Below, in pieces: positions 16,662 to 25,922 of a DNA stretch of 64,000 nt. Location of the stretch: assembly GCA_013335115.1 (NCBI GenBank), contig JAAXWQ010000001.1:310001-374000 (forward strand). Reading direction: 5' to 3'. Below the pieces are notes generated by a model. It made no database searches. It saw only the letters and a list, made by a program, of their open reading frames with translations, and was not told the origin of the DNA. The DNA is from Chlorobiaceae bacterium (GTDB lineage: Bacteria; Bacteroidota; Chlorobiia; Chlorobiales; Chlorobiaceae). The first letter of the stretch is position 1. Every line of letters starts with the position of its first letter. The translations under genes were made by a program, and so were the position numbers.

Positions 16662-18257
16662 TCAGCGAAGCCTGATGAAGTTAACGGAATACTCACCTGA
16701 TTCGACGTCGGCCGAGAAGCGGTAGAGGCCGCTGTCGGGGCACTCGAACCGGAGCGCCGGAGGATTGCCATGCGGCGCGAGGCGGCGGTAGCCGTCGTAG
16801 GGGTAATCGACCAGCGACCATGCCCATCCTGCACGGTTGGCGGTATACTTATACTCGTAAACGACGCCACCGGCCAGATTGAGCTCTTTGGTATAACGGC
16901 GGCCGTCCAGGGAAGCCATGTCATGACCCGGATCAGTCGGGTTCCAGCCCCCGCTGCCGTCCATTGCAAGCTCCGGGAAATTTCCCGATATCTGCAGGGA
17001 CTCGACGTTCGTCAACGGCCTGACCCCGGGCTCGAAGGAGAAGGTCCCTTTTGCCGGATCGAGGGTCACCAGGTAATCGCCCTCGCGTTCGACACGGAAC
17101 AGCAGGTTCCACTCCTGCGGGTCCGAATGCCAGGTGCGCCCCCAGGCCCCACCGAAGCCGATGCTGTCGAGCGCCCAGTTGCCGTCGATGGAGAAGTTCA
17201 TCGTGTAGGTGCCGTTGCCGAGCGAACCGCCGTTTGGGGTCAGGTGCAACTGCTTCGTCCAGTTTCCCCGGGCGTCCTGTGCCATCCTGTGCGACGGGGA
17301 TGCCGGATTCCACGGATCCTCCACGACATCGCCGTTGACCTGGAACTCCTGGCCCCGGAAATATTCGACGGAGGGGGTGATGGTGTAACGACATAAGTAC
17401 GGTTGGACGGTGATGGTGTATTCGCCATCCTTCACGACACGGAAAACGACGGCGGACTCGCCGATATGGCCGACCCTGCTGTCGTAACCGTTCCCGGCAG
17501 CAAGGCGTCCGGGCTGGCCGATGATGCCGCCGTAGCCCCAGTCCGAATTGTGGTTTGCGGAGAAGAGGCACTGGTAGACACCGTTCTTCTCATGACCCCC
17601 GGTCGACGACAGCGGTAGCGTGATGCTCCAGGAGCCATCCGGCCGGCGGGTGAATTCGTGTCCAGGGGCCCATTCGTCCCACTTTTCTGCCGGGCGGGTC
17701 CTCCGCCCGTCGAACCATTCTGTTGCGCCTTCCCGGTCGTGCACGAATCCATTCACCTGGAATGACTTGATCTTCATCTTCTCCTCGACCCGGGGCCTGA
17801 TGAAGTAGGTGCCGGCCGCAGGATCGAAGCCGACCGTGTACCAGCCGTCCCTCGGAACCCTGAAAATGACATTGCCTGCCGAAGCGGACATGGGGCCACT
17901 GACCAGCCGGCCGGCTCGTGCACCGCGTTTGAAAACCTCGCGCAGTTCCCTGCCGGTATGGAACCGCATGGCATAGATGCCGTCGGCGTTGCGTCCACCG
18001 GTTGTACTGAGGTAAAACCTGCGGCTGAAAACCCCTCGTGCTTCACGATGCATATCGTTGCCGGCATGGAACGGGTTCCAGCCGTACCTTCCGCCGACGA
18101 CGGTACCGACGACCTGGGCGCTGGCCGGTACGTGTGGTTTTGCAAACGCGGCAGGGGAAGCCAGCAGAGCCAATCCGGTCAGGATGGTTGCAGCCGCTTT
18201 CCCAATCCATGCCGGGCAGGTCCGGTGCAAGGTTCGATTTGCCATACCAATGTCCAT
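16662..18257 (-). CDS. Secreted protein with four tandem carbohydrate-binding-like beta-sandwich repeats
   Basis: 531 residues with an N-terminal signal peptide (ILTGLALLASPAAFA). Four repeats of roughly 110-130 residues follow. Each has an entry like QVNG or QISGNF, a motif resembling WNPxxPxHxM (YGWNPFHAGNDM, DPWNPASPSHRM, GWNPTDPGHDM; more divergent in repeat 2), a middle strand G-x-Y-x-x-x-FS, and a closing hairpin such as FRVEREGDYLVTLDPAKGTF. The layout recalls CBM48/CBM20-like or SusE/SusF glycan-binding sandwiches, so alpha-glucan binding is a reasonable guess, not proven. ATG 18257 has GGGAG five bases upstream; a GTG at 18275 overlapping the previous stop is the alternative. No catalytic domain is visible. 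Confidence 0.75.
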   Translation of the reverse strand: MDIGMANRTLHRTCPAWIGKAAATILTGLALLASPAAFAKPHVPASAQVVGTVVGGRYGWNPFHAGNDMHREARGVFSRRFYLSTTGGRNADGIYAMRFHTGRELREVFKRGARAGRLVSGPMSASAGNVIFRVPRDGWYTVGFDPAAGTYFIRPRVEEKMKIKSFQVNGFVHDREGATEWFDGRRTRPAEKWDEWAPGHEFTRRPDGSWSITLPLSSTGGHEKNGVYQCLFSANHNSDWGYGGIIGQPGRLAAGNGYDSRVGHIGESAVVFRVVKDGEYTITVQPYLCRYTITPSVEYFRGQEFQVNGDVVEDPWNPASPSHRMAQDARGNWTKQLHLTPNGGSLGNGTYTMNFSIDGNWALDSIGFGGAWGRTWHSDPQEWNLLFRVEREGDYLVTLDPAKGTFSFEPGVRPLTNVESLQISGNFPELAMDGSGGWNPTDPGHDMASLDGRRYTKELNLAGGVVYEYKYTANRAGWAWSLVDYPYDGYRRLAPHGNPPALRFECPDSGLYRFSADVESGEYSVNFIRLR

Positions 18258-18271
18258 CGAATCTCCCGTTT

Positions 18272-20566
18272 TCACTTTTTCTGGCCGGCCTGGCCGACAG
18301 GCTGGATGATTTCGCTCAGCGACATCCGGCTGTCCATGACGTCGTAAACCCCGCCAAGGATATCTGAAACCCGCATCCGCTCATCTGCGGGAAGCGATGC
18401 GACACCGATAAGGATACGGTCGAGCGCCACTTCTCCAAGGTCGGGAAGTAGCGGCAACACCTCCTCTTTCAGTTGCCTGCCCGCCCCTTCGGAACTGAGC
18501 GTCCGGCACATGACCCCGACCGCATGATCCATGAGGGACATTTCTGCGCCGAAGCGCACCATACCAGCCCCGGCAAGGATCCTGATGGCCGCATCAGGGG
18601 ATTCGAGCAGCATTGCAGGCAGGGATGCAGCCGGGCACTCCCCGACGAGATGGCAGGCCACGAGGGCCGCCTTCACCGCTTCCGGGTCCCCGGAGGCCAG
18701 CAATCCGGCGAGTCTCTCCCTGAGGGCCACCTTCATCCCCGCCTCGTCCCAGAGCGCCTTGACGACAGCCGCCACGACCACGCCGGAGGGGTCGTCGAGC
18801 AATGGCTCGAGCAGGGCCCTGCGGTTTGCCGAGTGCATGCCGAGGGCTTCGACGATGCGCTTGCGGACCGGCACCGATTCATGTTCGAGCCATTTCCGCG
18901 CCTTCTGTTCCCAGGCTTCCGGTGATTCCCTGTGCAGGCTGATCTTGAATGCATCCGCGCGGATGGCCGGTTCGGGATCCGATTCGACCACCTGCCTGAG
19001 TGCCTCGTCGACAACATGCGGGAGGTCCCGAACATGCTGTCTGGAGATCGACCGCAAGGCTTCGGCCCGCACCTGGGGCGCAGGATCCAGGAGCATGCCG
19101 CACAGCGCCTGTAGCGAGGCTTCACCAGGGATGTTCCCCCGGACCCGGGCCGCCGCCGCCCGCCGTTCAGGGTCGGCCATGCCGGCCACCTCGTCGAGCA
19201 ACGCCCCGGCCCTGCCGCTGCCCGGCTCGACGAGGCACTCGATCGCATCCATCACGGTCCGTTTTTCAGGACTCCTGAGGTTGTCGGCAATCAGGTTCAG
19301 GTAGTGCTTCTGCGAACCGACGACCACCACGATCCAGAGGGTGGCGAGCAGGATGCCGGCAATCGTCACCTCGTCGCTCCACCCCTGGCCATCCGTCGCA
19401 TCGAAGGCCGCGTGCAGGGCGAGGATGAGCAGGCCGCCGAGCACACCGCCAAGCGGATTGACCACCCCTTCGATGAAGCCACGGATACGCGCACGGAGCG
19501 CCGATGGCATGGCGTTCTGAGCAAGCTGGTAAGAGTTCCCCTGGAGGGTCATGCCGACGAGGTCCCAAGTGAAACGGAGGAAGAATCCCGCCCAGAAGAC
19601 GGGTTGCAGGGCGATGAAGGCGAATCCCGCCAGCACGGTGATGGGCAGGGCACAAAGGCCTCGGGAGACGCCGATCCGCCTGATGAGGTAACCGCTGAAC
19701 AGCACCTGCACCAAGAGGCCGGTGACATTGATGACGATATTATAGATACCGTAGAACCCGGCAAGCTTCGCCTCGGTAGGGAAAGTGGCGTTCATGATGC
19801 GGGTGTATTGGAAATCGGCGACGGAGCCGACCACCCAGAACATTACGGCGACGAAGCCAAGCACAAGGGCCATCGGGGAACTGGCAAAAAATCTCGCCCC
19901 CTCTTTCAGGTGAGCCCCCTTCTCCTTGTCACCGGCCTCGGCCTTACTCCTCCCACCCAGTTCACCGCCGAACCGCTGCCTGAGCAGCATGGTGAGCGGT
20001 ATCAGCGCCAGGACCGAAACGGCCCAGACCAGGGTGAGGTTGGCCGTGCCCATCGAATTGGCGAGGAAATGGATCGAAGCGCCGCCGGCGATGCCGCCGA
20101 TGGTTCCCGCGGTGCCGACGATGGGATAGAGGCGCCGCCCCTGCGACGGGGTGAAAAGGTCGCTGATGATGGTCCAGACCTGTGTCCCGAGAGTCGAGTT
20201 GCCGACCCCCTGGGCAAAAAAGACGACCATGAAAAAGAGGAACAGCTGCAGGGTGAACCCCGGCGTGCTCTCCTGGTTGGCGGAGACCAGCATGCGTGCA
20301 AGGAGCAGCAGCAGGCCGGTGACGAGGGAGAAGAGGATCAGCAGCCGGTCGCGCCGCACTTTGTCGGCGAACATCAGGTAGACCGATGAGCCGAGCATAC
20401 CGAGCAGGCTGATGCCGATGTAGGTGTAGGGCAGGTACTGGATGCCCATCCGCTTGACCAGCATCGAATGCACCGCGCTCCACCCGATCGAGTAGCCGAC
20501 GGCCAGCAGCGCGACCATCACCCAGGTGACGACCACCTTTGAAATCTCCTCTTTGCGTACCTGCAT
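18272..20566 (-). CDS. MFS / ATP-ADP-translocase-like transporter with C-terminal HEAT-repeat domain
   Basis: 764 residues. The first ~425 contain about twelve transmembrane helices; segments such as TLGTQVWTIISDLFTPSQGR and LYPIVGTAGTIGGIAGG resemble the Npt1/Npt2 nucleotide-translocase branch of the major facilitator superfamily. From ~440 to 740 the chain is soluble and made of HEAT-type helical repeats (AALLDEVAGMADPERRAAAA, ALCGMLLDPAPQVRAEALRS and so on). The substrate cannot be assigned; the HEAT tail suggests a cytoplasmic protein partner. It ends in GTGA, overlapping a possible start of the next gene, and follows the AGE-like gene by 60 bases. Confidence 0.8.
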   Translation of the reverse strand: MQVRKEEISKVVVTWVMVALLAVGYSIGWSAVHSMLVKRMGIQYLPYTYIGISLLGMLGSSVYLMFADKVRRDRLLILFSLVTGLLLLLARMLVSANQESTPGFTLQLFLFFMVVFFAQGVGNSTLGTQVWTIISDLFTPSQGRRLYPIVGTAGTIGGIAGGASIHFLANSMGTANLTLVWAVSVLALIPLTMLLRQRFGGELGGRSKAEAGDKEKGAHLKEGARFFASSPMALVLGFVAVMFWVVGSVADFQYTRIMNATFPTEAKLAGFYGIYNIVINVTGLLVQVLFSGYLIRRIGVSRGLCALPITVLAGFAFIALQPVFWAGFFLRFTWDLVGMTLQGNSYQLAQNAMPSALRARIRGFIEGVVNPLGGVLGGLLILALHAAFDATDGQGWSDEVTIAGILLATLWIVVVVGSQKHYLNLIADNLRSPEKRTVMDAIECLVEPGSGRAGALLDEVAGMADPERRAAAARVRGNIPGEASLQALCGMLLDPAPQVRAEALRSISRQHVRDLPHVVDEALRQVVESDPEPAIRADAFKISLHRESPEAWEQKARKWLEHESVPVRKRIVEALGMHSANRRALLEPLLDDPSGVVVAAVVKALWDEAGMKVALRERLAGLLASGDPEAVKAALVACHLVGECPAASLPAMLLESPDAAIRILAGAGMVRFGAEMSLMDHAVGVMCRTLSSEGAGRQLKEEVLPLLPDLGEVALDRILIGVASLPADERMRVSDILGGVYDVMDSRMSLSEIIQPVGQAGQKK

Positions 20567-20626
20567 GCTCCGTTCCGGTTTGGTGTTCCTAAGGCTCCCG
20601 TCTGCTTTCGGGCTGCTTTCGGCAGC

Positions 20627-22516
20627 TCATCGGGGAACGAGCGTCACGACCACCGGTTCGGGCACCTTCCAGTCGGGCAGCATGACGGAGAGCCTGTCTG
20701 AGTCGAAATTGCGCCATGGGCGGCCGCCGATGCTCACCGAAGCGAGCCGGACGGAGCCCTTCGGGAAGGCGATCGGCTGGACCTGGAACCGGGTTCCCGC
20801 AGCTTCAGCGCCTGGCCGGAAATGTAGTGCTACCGGACGACGGTTGACCAGCAGGTTGGTGTAAAGGTGCGCGAAATAGGTCAGTTCCATATTGTGGTAG
20901 CCGCTTTTCGAATGGCTCCCCTTGTCGGCCCGATCGCCCAGCAGGTAGGGTGTACCGTCCGACTGGCAGTCGAAGAAGATGTCGCCGTCGTCATGGTCCG
21001 GGAACGCCAGGTTGTAGAAGCCGGAGCCGGCACGGGCAGAGGCGAGGTAGGCGGGATCATGGACGGTACCGTACAGGACATAGTAGGCCAGGATGCCCTG
21101 CTCCTGCTGCCACCAGGCCTTCCTGTCGTGCCAGACCAGTTCGTAACGGCCGGTCACCGGGTCGGGCTCCCGTTCGATCACGTCGTACCAGCCTCCGCGG
21201 CGGACATCCTGGCCATAGACCTCCATCAGGTCTGCGCATTTGCGGGCGGTCCGCAGGTAGCGGTCATGGGGGGCCAGGCCGTGCAAGCGGGTCAGGCACC
21301 AGGCGATCTTGAGGTTGTGCCCTACCACGCCCCGGTTCTGCTGCCAGGCATAGCCATGGTCCGGATTCCAGCGGGCGTCGAACCGTTCGTTCACGAAGGG
21401 GCTCCCCTTGTCCGGGAAGTGCTCGACGATCAGGTCGGCCAGCTCGACAAGCCGCTTGAGGTGTTTCGGGTCGCGGGTGCCCAGATAGAGGTTCTCGAGG
21501 TAGGCCGGAAGGTGGTCGCCGACCGAATTCCAGTTCTTGCGGAGGCCGTTGGGCCCGCTCTCGACAACCTGCAGCGTCCCGGGATCGAGATGGGAGAAGT
21601 AGCCCCGCTGCATCGGGTCTTTCGGTGTACCGTCCCAGTAGTGCTCGTCCATGAAACGGATGGTCTTCTCGATATCGGCCAGGATGACGGTATCCCCGGT
21701 GGCGCGATAGTACTGGGTGAGGCCCGCGAGGCAGTAGATCTGCTCGTAGAGCGGTATCGTACCCGCGTCGTCGGCAAAGAGCGAGGCAAGGACGGGGCGC
21801 CCGTCCCGCAACGCATGCAGCCAGTATACCTGCGTGCCGTCGGCGCTCTCGATGCGGAACCGCTCACGCTGGTAGCGCACCAACTGCCTGGCCGCTTCGA
21901 GCACCCTCGGGTTGCCGTTGAGGATATAGGTGGAACTGAGCCCGTAAATGAGCCGGGAAATGGTGTCGGTCTCCTGCAGGTTGACCGATTCGGGCCGCTT
22001 CGTCCCGGCCTTGGTGATATTGGTACGGTAGGCCGTGGGATCGACGGGGTCGCCGGGGCCGAACTGCGTTTTTATCCAGAAGTCAGCCAGCTCCCTGGCC
22101 TGTGAAGACCACCAGTCGGGATCCTCGAAAATCGGCTTGTCGACGGCATGGTCGAAAAAGGTGACCTCCTTGGCGACCAGCTCGGGGCGGTCCGAATAGA
22201 CCAGGCCCGAAGCTGCGATGCGAGTACCGGAAGCGAAGGCCGGGATCCCCTTCGGCTCGGGGCGGCGGGAGCGTTCGTCGAGGCCCTTGAGCGGATGGAG
22301 ATAGGCGTTCGAAGCGATCCTGAGCCTTTGTGTCGAACCGTCGAGCAGCCTCACAACGACGAGAGCGCTATCGGGGTTCACCCTACTCACCGTGCCCTGG
22401 ACACGATCGTAACGGACCGTCGGCACGGGCTTCGACGCAAGGGCGGCTGTTGCTGGAACGGAAAAGATATGGCAGGCGAGCAGGAATCCAGGAATTCCGT
22501 AAGAGCAATTGGCCAT
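20627..22516 (-). CDS. AGE-like (alpha/alpha)6-barrel protein, probable sugar-active enzyme, exported
   Basis: 629 residues. It starts MANCSYGIPGFLLACHIFSV, a probable signal peptide, and is preceded by a strong GAGGAGG ribosome site, which fixes ATG 22516. A ~110-residue beta-rich N-terminal region (YDRVQGTVSRVNPDSALVVV) precedes a helical barrel (~150-560) resembling N-acylglucosamine 2-epimerase/cellobiose epimerase folds: YGLSSTYILNG, GVVGHNLKIAWCLTRL, and KAWWQQEQGILAYY near the pocket. A short beta-domain closes the chain. Epimerase, isomerase or glycoside hydrolase/lyase activity are all possible on this fold. It is the first gene of the long minus-strand cluster. Confidence 0.7.
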   Translation of the reverse strand: MANCSYGIPGFLLACHIFSVPATAALASKPVPTVRYDRVQGTVSRVNPDSALVVVRLLDGSTQRLRIASNAYLHPLKGLDERSRRPEPKGIPAFASGTRIAASGLVYSDRPELVAKEVTFFDHAVDKPIFEDPDWWSSQARELADFWIKTQFGPGDPVDPTAYRTNITKAGTKRPESVNLQETDTISRLIYGLSSTYILNGNPRVLEAARQLVRYQRERFRIESADGTQVYWLHALRDGRPVLASLFADDAGTIPLYEQIYCLAGLTQYYRATGDTVILADIEKTIRFMDEHYWDGTPKDPMQRGYFSHLDPGTLQVVESGPNGLRKNWNSVGDHLPAYLENLYLGTRDPKHLKRLVELADLIVEHFPDKGSPFVNERFDARWNPDHGYAWQQNRGVVGHNLKIAWCLTRLHGLAPHDRYLRTARKCADLMEVYGQDVRRGGWYDVIEREPDPVTGRYELVWHDRKAWWQQEQGILAYYVLYGTVHDPAYLASARAGSGFYNLAFPDHDDGDIFFDCQSDGTPYLLGDRADKGSHSKSGYHNMELTYFAHLYTNLLVNRRPVALHFRPGAEAAGTRFQVQPIAFPKGSVRLASVSIGGRPWRNFDSDRLSVMLPDWKVPEPVVVTLVPR

Positions 22517-22772
22517 GGGGGAGCCTCCTCTTGGGCTATGTTTCGATTCAGGAATCCAGAGCAAAGGACAATGATCCCCCCCGAGCAAAATCCTTGAGGG
22601 AACAGGCAAGAGTAAACTTATAAAATTATTACGGTAAATAGGCAATTCACCCCGAACAGTCGTCGGACTTTCTTGCCGAATGGATATCCGGTGGAATCGG
22701 CACTCAGGGGATGCTACAGCTTCGATGTGGATGAAGCGTCGTACTGTGGGAAAATTCATTATTTTATGCACC
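22517..22772. other. Divergent promoter region, no gene recognised
   Basis: About 256 bases between the divergently read AGE-like gene and the PAP2 gene. It is locally AT-rich around 22610-22645 (TATAAAATTATTACGG), consistent with promoters for both directions. No RNA gene or palindrome stands out. It is the only long upstream spacer of the twelve-gene minus-strand cluster, so it probably carries that cluster's main promoter. Confidence 0.45.
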
Positions 22773-23453
22773 ATGGAAACACCCCGTCCCCGCGACACGC
22801 AAAGGGAAGGTTTTCGATGGATAACCCGACACATGATGCACGTCCGAATTACCGTTTGGCCATACCTGCTCCTGACCCTACTCCTCTGCGCGGCGGCTTG
22901 GTTCTTCGCGGATATCGGCCTCGCACGATATTTCCACCAGTTCAGGTGGGCATCCTGGATGGGCATCTGGGACGCCATCACCCTCGCGGGGCAGTCGGAA
23001 TGGTACCTCGTCGGCGGGCTGGCCATGTTCCTCGGATTTCGCAAACGGAACCGGAGGGCTTCGCTCGCGGGCCTCTTCATCTTCATGTCGGTGGCGGTAT
23101 CGGGGCTTGCGGCCGACCTTCTGAAGCTCCTCCTGGGCAGGGCCAGGCCGATGCTCCTGTTCGATCCGGGCACCTTCGGGTTCGGTGGCTTCCGTTTCGG
23201 CTATGAATGGAACTCGTTTCCATCGGGGCATTCGGCGACGGCACTGAGCGTAGCGGTGGCACTCTCCCTGCTCCAGCCCCGTTACCGCCTGCCCTTCCTT
23301 GCCGCCGGCGTCCTCATCGCGGCGAGCCGCGTCGTGCTCTGCCACCATTACCTGAGCGACGTGCTTGCCGGCTCGATGCTCGGCGCCGCCACCGCAATGC
23401 TGCTTTACCAACGCCTGTTCACCAGCAAGTTCGATGAAACCCGAAGCGCATAA
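22773..23453 (+). CDS. PAP2-family membrane phosphatase
   Basis: A membrane-bound phosphatase with the three PAP2 motifs: KLLLGRARP (K-x6-RP), FPSGHSAT (PSGH), and SRVVLCHHYLSD (SR-x5-H-x3-D). About six transmembrane helices are predicted. Such enzymes dephosphorylate phosphatidic acid, lipid-linked sugars or polyprenyl diphosphate on the outer face of the membrane. The start is uncertain: ATG 22773 gives 226 residues and ATG 22833 gives 206, and neither has a good ribosome site. The 3' end overlaps the next gene by 20 bases, and the downstream genes handle lipid-linked sugars, which points to polyprenyl-diphosphate recycling or lipid modification. Confidence 0.85.
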   Translation: METPRPRDTQREGFRWITRHMMHVRITVWPYLLLTLLLCAAAWFFADIGLARYFHQFRWASWMGIWDAITLAGQSEWYLVGGLAMFLGFRKRNRRASLAGLFIFMSVAVSGLAADLLKLLLGRARPMLLFDPGTFGFGGFRFGYEWNSFPSGHSATALSVAVALSLLQPRYRLPFLAAGVLIAASRVVLCHHYLSDVLAGSMLGAATAMLLYQRLFTSKFDETRSA

Positions 23454-24999
23454 CCTGAACCGGAACATCCTGCTCGCAGGGCTCGGCCTCCTCTGCTTCC
23501 TGAGCTTCCTGGCCGGAATCGGCTCGGGTCCGCTCTTTGACGTGGACGAGGGCGCTTTCAGCGAAGCCACCCGGGAGATGCTCGTTTCGAAGAACTACCT
23601 GACCACCTACCTGAACGGGATGCCCCGGTTCGACAAGCCGATCCTCATCTACTGGCTGCAGCTCCTTTCGGTCCGGTCGTTCGGCATCACCGAATTCGCC
23701 TTCAGGCTGCCATCGGCACTCTCGGCCGCCGTTTGGGCTGGGGCCACCTTCGCCTTCGTCCGCAGGGAGCGGAACGAAACCGAGGCCTTCTTCGCCACAG
23801 CCCTTCTGGCACTGTCGCTGCAGGTATCGATCATCGCCAAGGCGGCCATCGCCGACGCCCTCCTGAACTGCTGCCTTGCGATCTCCATGTTCGCCATCTA
23901 CCGCTACCAGCGTGAAAAACGGAGATCCTCGATCTACATCGCCTTCGCGGCCATGGGTCTGGGGGTGCTGACCAAGGGGCCGGTCGCCGTGCTGATCCCG
24001 TTCGCCACGTCGTTCATGTTCTTCCTGGCTGAGCGCGACCTGAAGTCCTGGTTCCGGGCTATCCTGAACCCGACGGCCATCGCCCTCTTCCTCGTCATCG
24101 TCCTCCCCTGGTACACGATGGAGTACCTCGACCAGGGCGACGCGTTCATCCAGGGATTCTTCATGAAGCACAACGTCGGCCGGTTCAGCGGCTCGATGGA
24201 GGGCCATTCGGGCTCTCTCCTCTACTATGTGCCAGTCATCCTCGTCGGCGTCATGCCATCGACCACCCTCTTGTTGTCGTCGCTCGCAAGGTTCCGCACG
24301 CTCGTCGCCGACCCGCTCTCCCGCTTCGGCCTGATCTGGGCCGGCTTCGTGTTCCTGCTTTTCTCGCTTGCAAGCACCAAGCTGCCCCACTACGTGATCT
24401 ACGGCTACACTCCCCTGTTCGTCATCATGGGTGCAACACTGGCCCGCTCGACACGGCCATGGCTGCACAGCATCGCACCGGCAGCAATGCTCCTGTTGCT
24501 CGCCGCGCTCCCGGCTATCGCACAACGCCTGCTGCCGTCGATCACGCAGCCGCTGGTCGTTGCGCAGGTGCAGGGATTCCTGGGAGAGATGGCGGCAATC
24601 CGGTTCCCGATGATCATGGCCGTGGCCGCCGCGCTCTGCCTGCTGATCCAGGCGCTGCCAAGGGTTGCGCCAGCCATACGCCTTATCCTCGGTGGCGCCG
24701 TACTGACAATGTCGGCCAACTTCATCATCATGCCGATGGCGGCACGGGTGCTGCAGGAGCCGGTCAGGGAGGCCGCCCTCCTGGCAAAGCGGCAGGGGCT
24801 GAAAATCGTGATGTGGGAGGTCTATTACCCTTCGTTTTTCGTATATTCGGGATCGCTTGCCGAAAGGCGCCAGCCGCTTGCCGGCGAGGTCGTGCTGACC
24901 AGCGTCGACGACATCGGCAGGCTTGGAACCAGTGAGCGCCTGTACGAAAAGCATGGGATAATCCTCGCACGAATACCAGCAGAACCCGCACCCCGATGA
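23434..24999 (+). CDS. ArnT/PMT-like polyprenyl-phosphate-sugar glycosyltransferase
   Basis: 521 residues, with about eleven to twelve hydrophobic helices. The first periplasmic loop contains the family signature: DVDEGAFSEATREMLVSKNY followed by PRFDKPILIYWLQ, as in ArnT and other GT39/GT83 enzymes that move a sugar from a polyprenyl phosphate to lipid A, protein or another acceptor. It begins inside the PAP2 gene (20-base overlap) and ends with an ATGA overlap to the next glycosyltransferase, so the three are co-translated. The acceptor is unknown; lipid A or an outer-envelope glycan is likely from family knowledge. Confidence 0.85.
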   Translation: MKPEAHNLNRNILLAGLGLLCFLSFLAGIGSGPLFDVDEGAFSEATREMLVSKNYLTTYLNGMPRFDKPILIYWLQLLSVRSFGITEFAFRLPSALSAAVWAGATFAFVRRERNETEAFFATALLALSLQVSIIAKAAIADALLNCCLAISMFAIYRYQREKRRSSIYIAFAAMGLGVLTKGPVAVLIPFATSFMFFLAERDLKSWFRAILNPTAIALFLVIVLPWYTMEYLDQGDAFIQGFFMKHNVGRFSGSMEGHSGSLLYYVPVILVGVMPSTTLLLSSLARFRTLVADPLSRFGLIWAGFVFLLFSLASTKLPHYVIYGYTPLFVIMGATLARSTRPWLHSIAPAAMLLLLAALPAIAQRLLPSITQPLVVAQVQGFLGEMAAIRFPMIMAVAAALCLLIQALPRVAPAIRLILGGAVLTMSANFIIMPMAARVLQEPVREAALLAKRQGLKIVMWEVYYPSFFVYSGSLAERRQPLAGEVVLTSVDDIGRLGTSERLYEKHGIILARIPAEPAPR

Positions 25000-25922
25000 A
25001 ACTCTCCGTCGTCATACCGGTCATGAACGAGGCCGAAAGCATCCGGCCCCTCTTCGATGCGCTTGCCGGCGCCCTTGGGGGCGTCGACCACGAAGTCGTC
25101 CTGGTGGATGACGGTTCGACCGACGGGACGGTGGCCGAAATCAAGCGGCTCGCACCACCCAACTGCAGGCTGGTCGTGCTGAACAAGAACTACGGCCAGA
25201 CCACCGCCATGGCTGCCGGCATCGACCAGGCGAACGGCGAGTTGATCGCCACCATGGACGGCGACCTGCAGAACGACCCGGCCGACATACCGATGATGAT
25301 CCGCCACCTGGAGGAGCATGAGCTCGACGTGGTCGCCGGCAGGCGGGCCGGGAGGAAGGACGGCATGATGCTGAGGAAGATTCCCAGCCGGATTGCCAAC
25401 GCGCTCATCAGGAACCTCACCAACGTGCACATCCGAGACTACGGCTGCACCCTCAAGGTCTTCCGGAGGGAGGTCGCCAGGAACCTCGGGCTCTACGGCG
25501 AGCTGCACCGCTTCATCCCGGTGCTCGTCCAGCTCTACGGCGCGAAGATGGAGGAGGTCGACGTCAGGCACCACGCCCGCAAGTTCGGCACTTCCAAGTA
25601 CGGCATCGGCAGGACCATGAAGGTGATGAGCGACCTGCTCTTCATGGTCTTCTTCCAGAAATGGGGCCAGAAGCCCATGCACCTGTTCGGAACCCTCGGA
25701 TTCCTTACCCTCTTCACGGGGATCGGCATCAACCTCTACCTGCTGGCCCTGAAGATCCTCGGCCAGGAGATCGGCGGCCGACCGCTGCTCACCCTCGGGG
25801 TCATCCTGACCTTCATCGGCATCCAGCTGATCACGACGGGCTTCATCGCCGAGTTCATCATGCGCACCTACTACGAGTCGCAGAACAAGAAACCCTACAT
25901 CATCAAGCAGATCGTTGACTAA
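24996..25922 (+). CDS. GT2-family polyprenyl-phosphate glycosyltransferase (DPM1/ArnC/GtrB-like)
   Basis: 308 residues. A cytoplasmic GT-A domain (~1-230) has the nucleotide-binding VVLVDDGSTDGT and the DxD-containing TMDGDLQNDP, followed by two C-terminal transmembrane helices (about 232-255 and 268-292). This is the layout of enzymes that make polyprenyl-phosphate-linked monosaccharides for export. It starts with an ATGA overlap to the ArnT-like gene and ends overlapping the TTG start of the flippase-like gene. It probably makes the donor for the ArnT-like enzyme. Confidence 0.9.
   Translation: MKLSVVIPVMNEAESIRPLFDALAGALGGVDHEVVLVDDGSTDGTVAEIKRLAPPNCRLVVLNKNYGQTTAMAAGIDQANGELIATMDGDLQNDPADIPMMIRHLEEHELDVVAGRRAGRKDGMMLRKIPSRIANALIRNLTNVHIRDYGCTLKVFRREVARNLGLYGELHRFIPVLVQLYGAKMEEVDVRHHARKFGTSKYGIGRTMKVMSDLLFMVFFQKWGQKPMHLFGTLGFLTLFTGIGINLYLLALKILGQEIGGRPLLTLGVILTFIGIQLITTGFIAEFIMRTYYESQNKKPYIIKQIVD

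Noticed and set aside
22540-22570. GATTC-rich segment resembling a tRNA T-loop
   Set aside because: No acceptor or anticodon stem could be built around it.
22817-23206. Alternative frame with a good GGGAAGG site at ATG 22817
   Set aside because: Its product has no recognisable features, whereas the overlapping frame has all PAP2 motifs; the ribosome-like site is probably chance.
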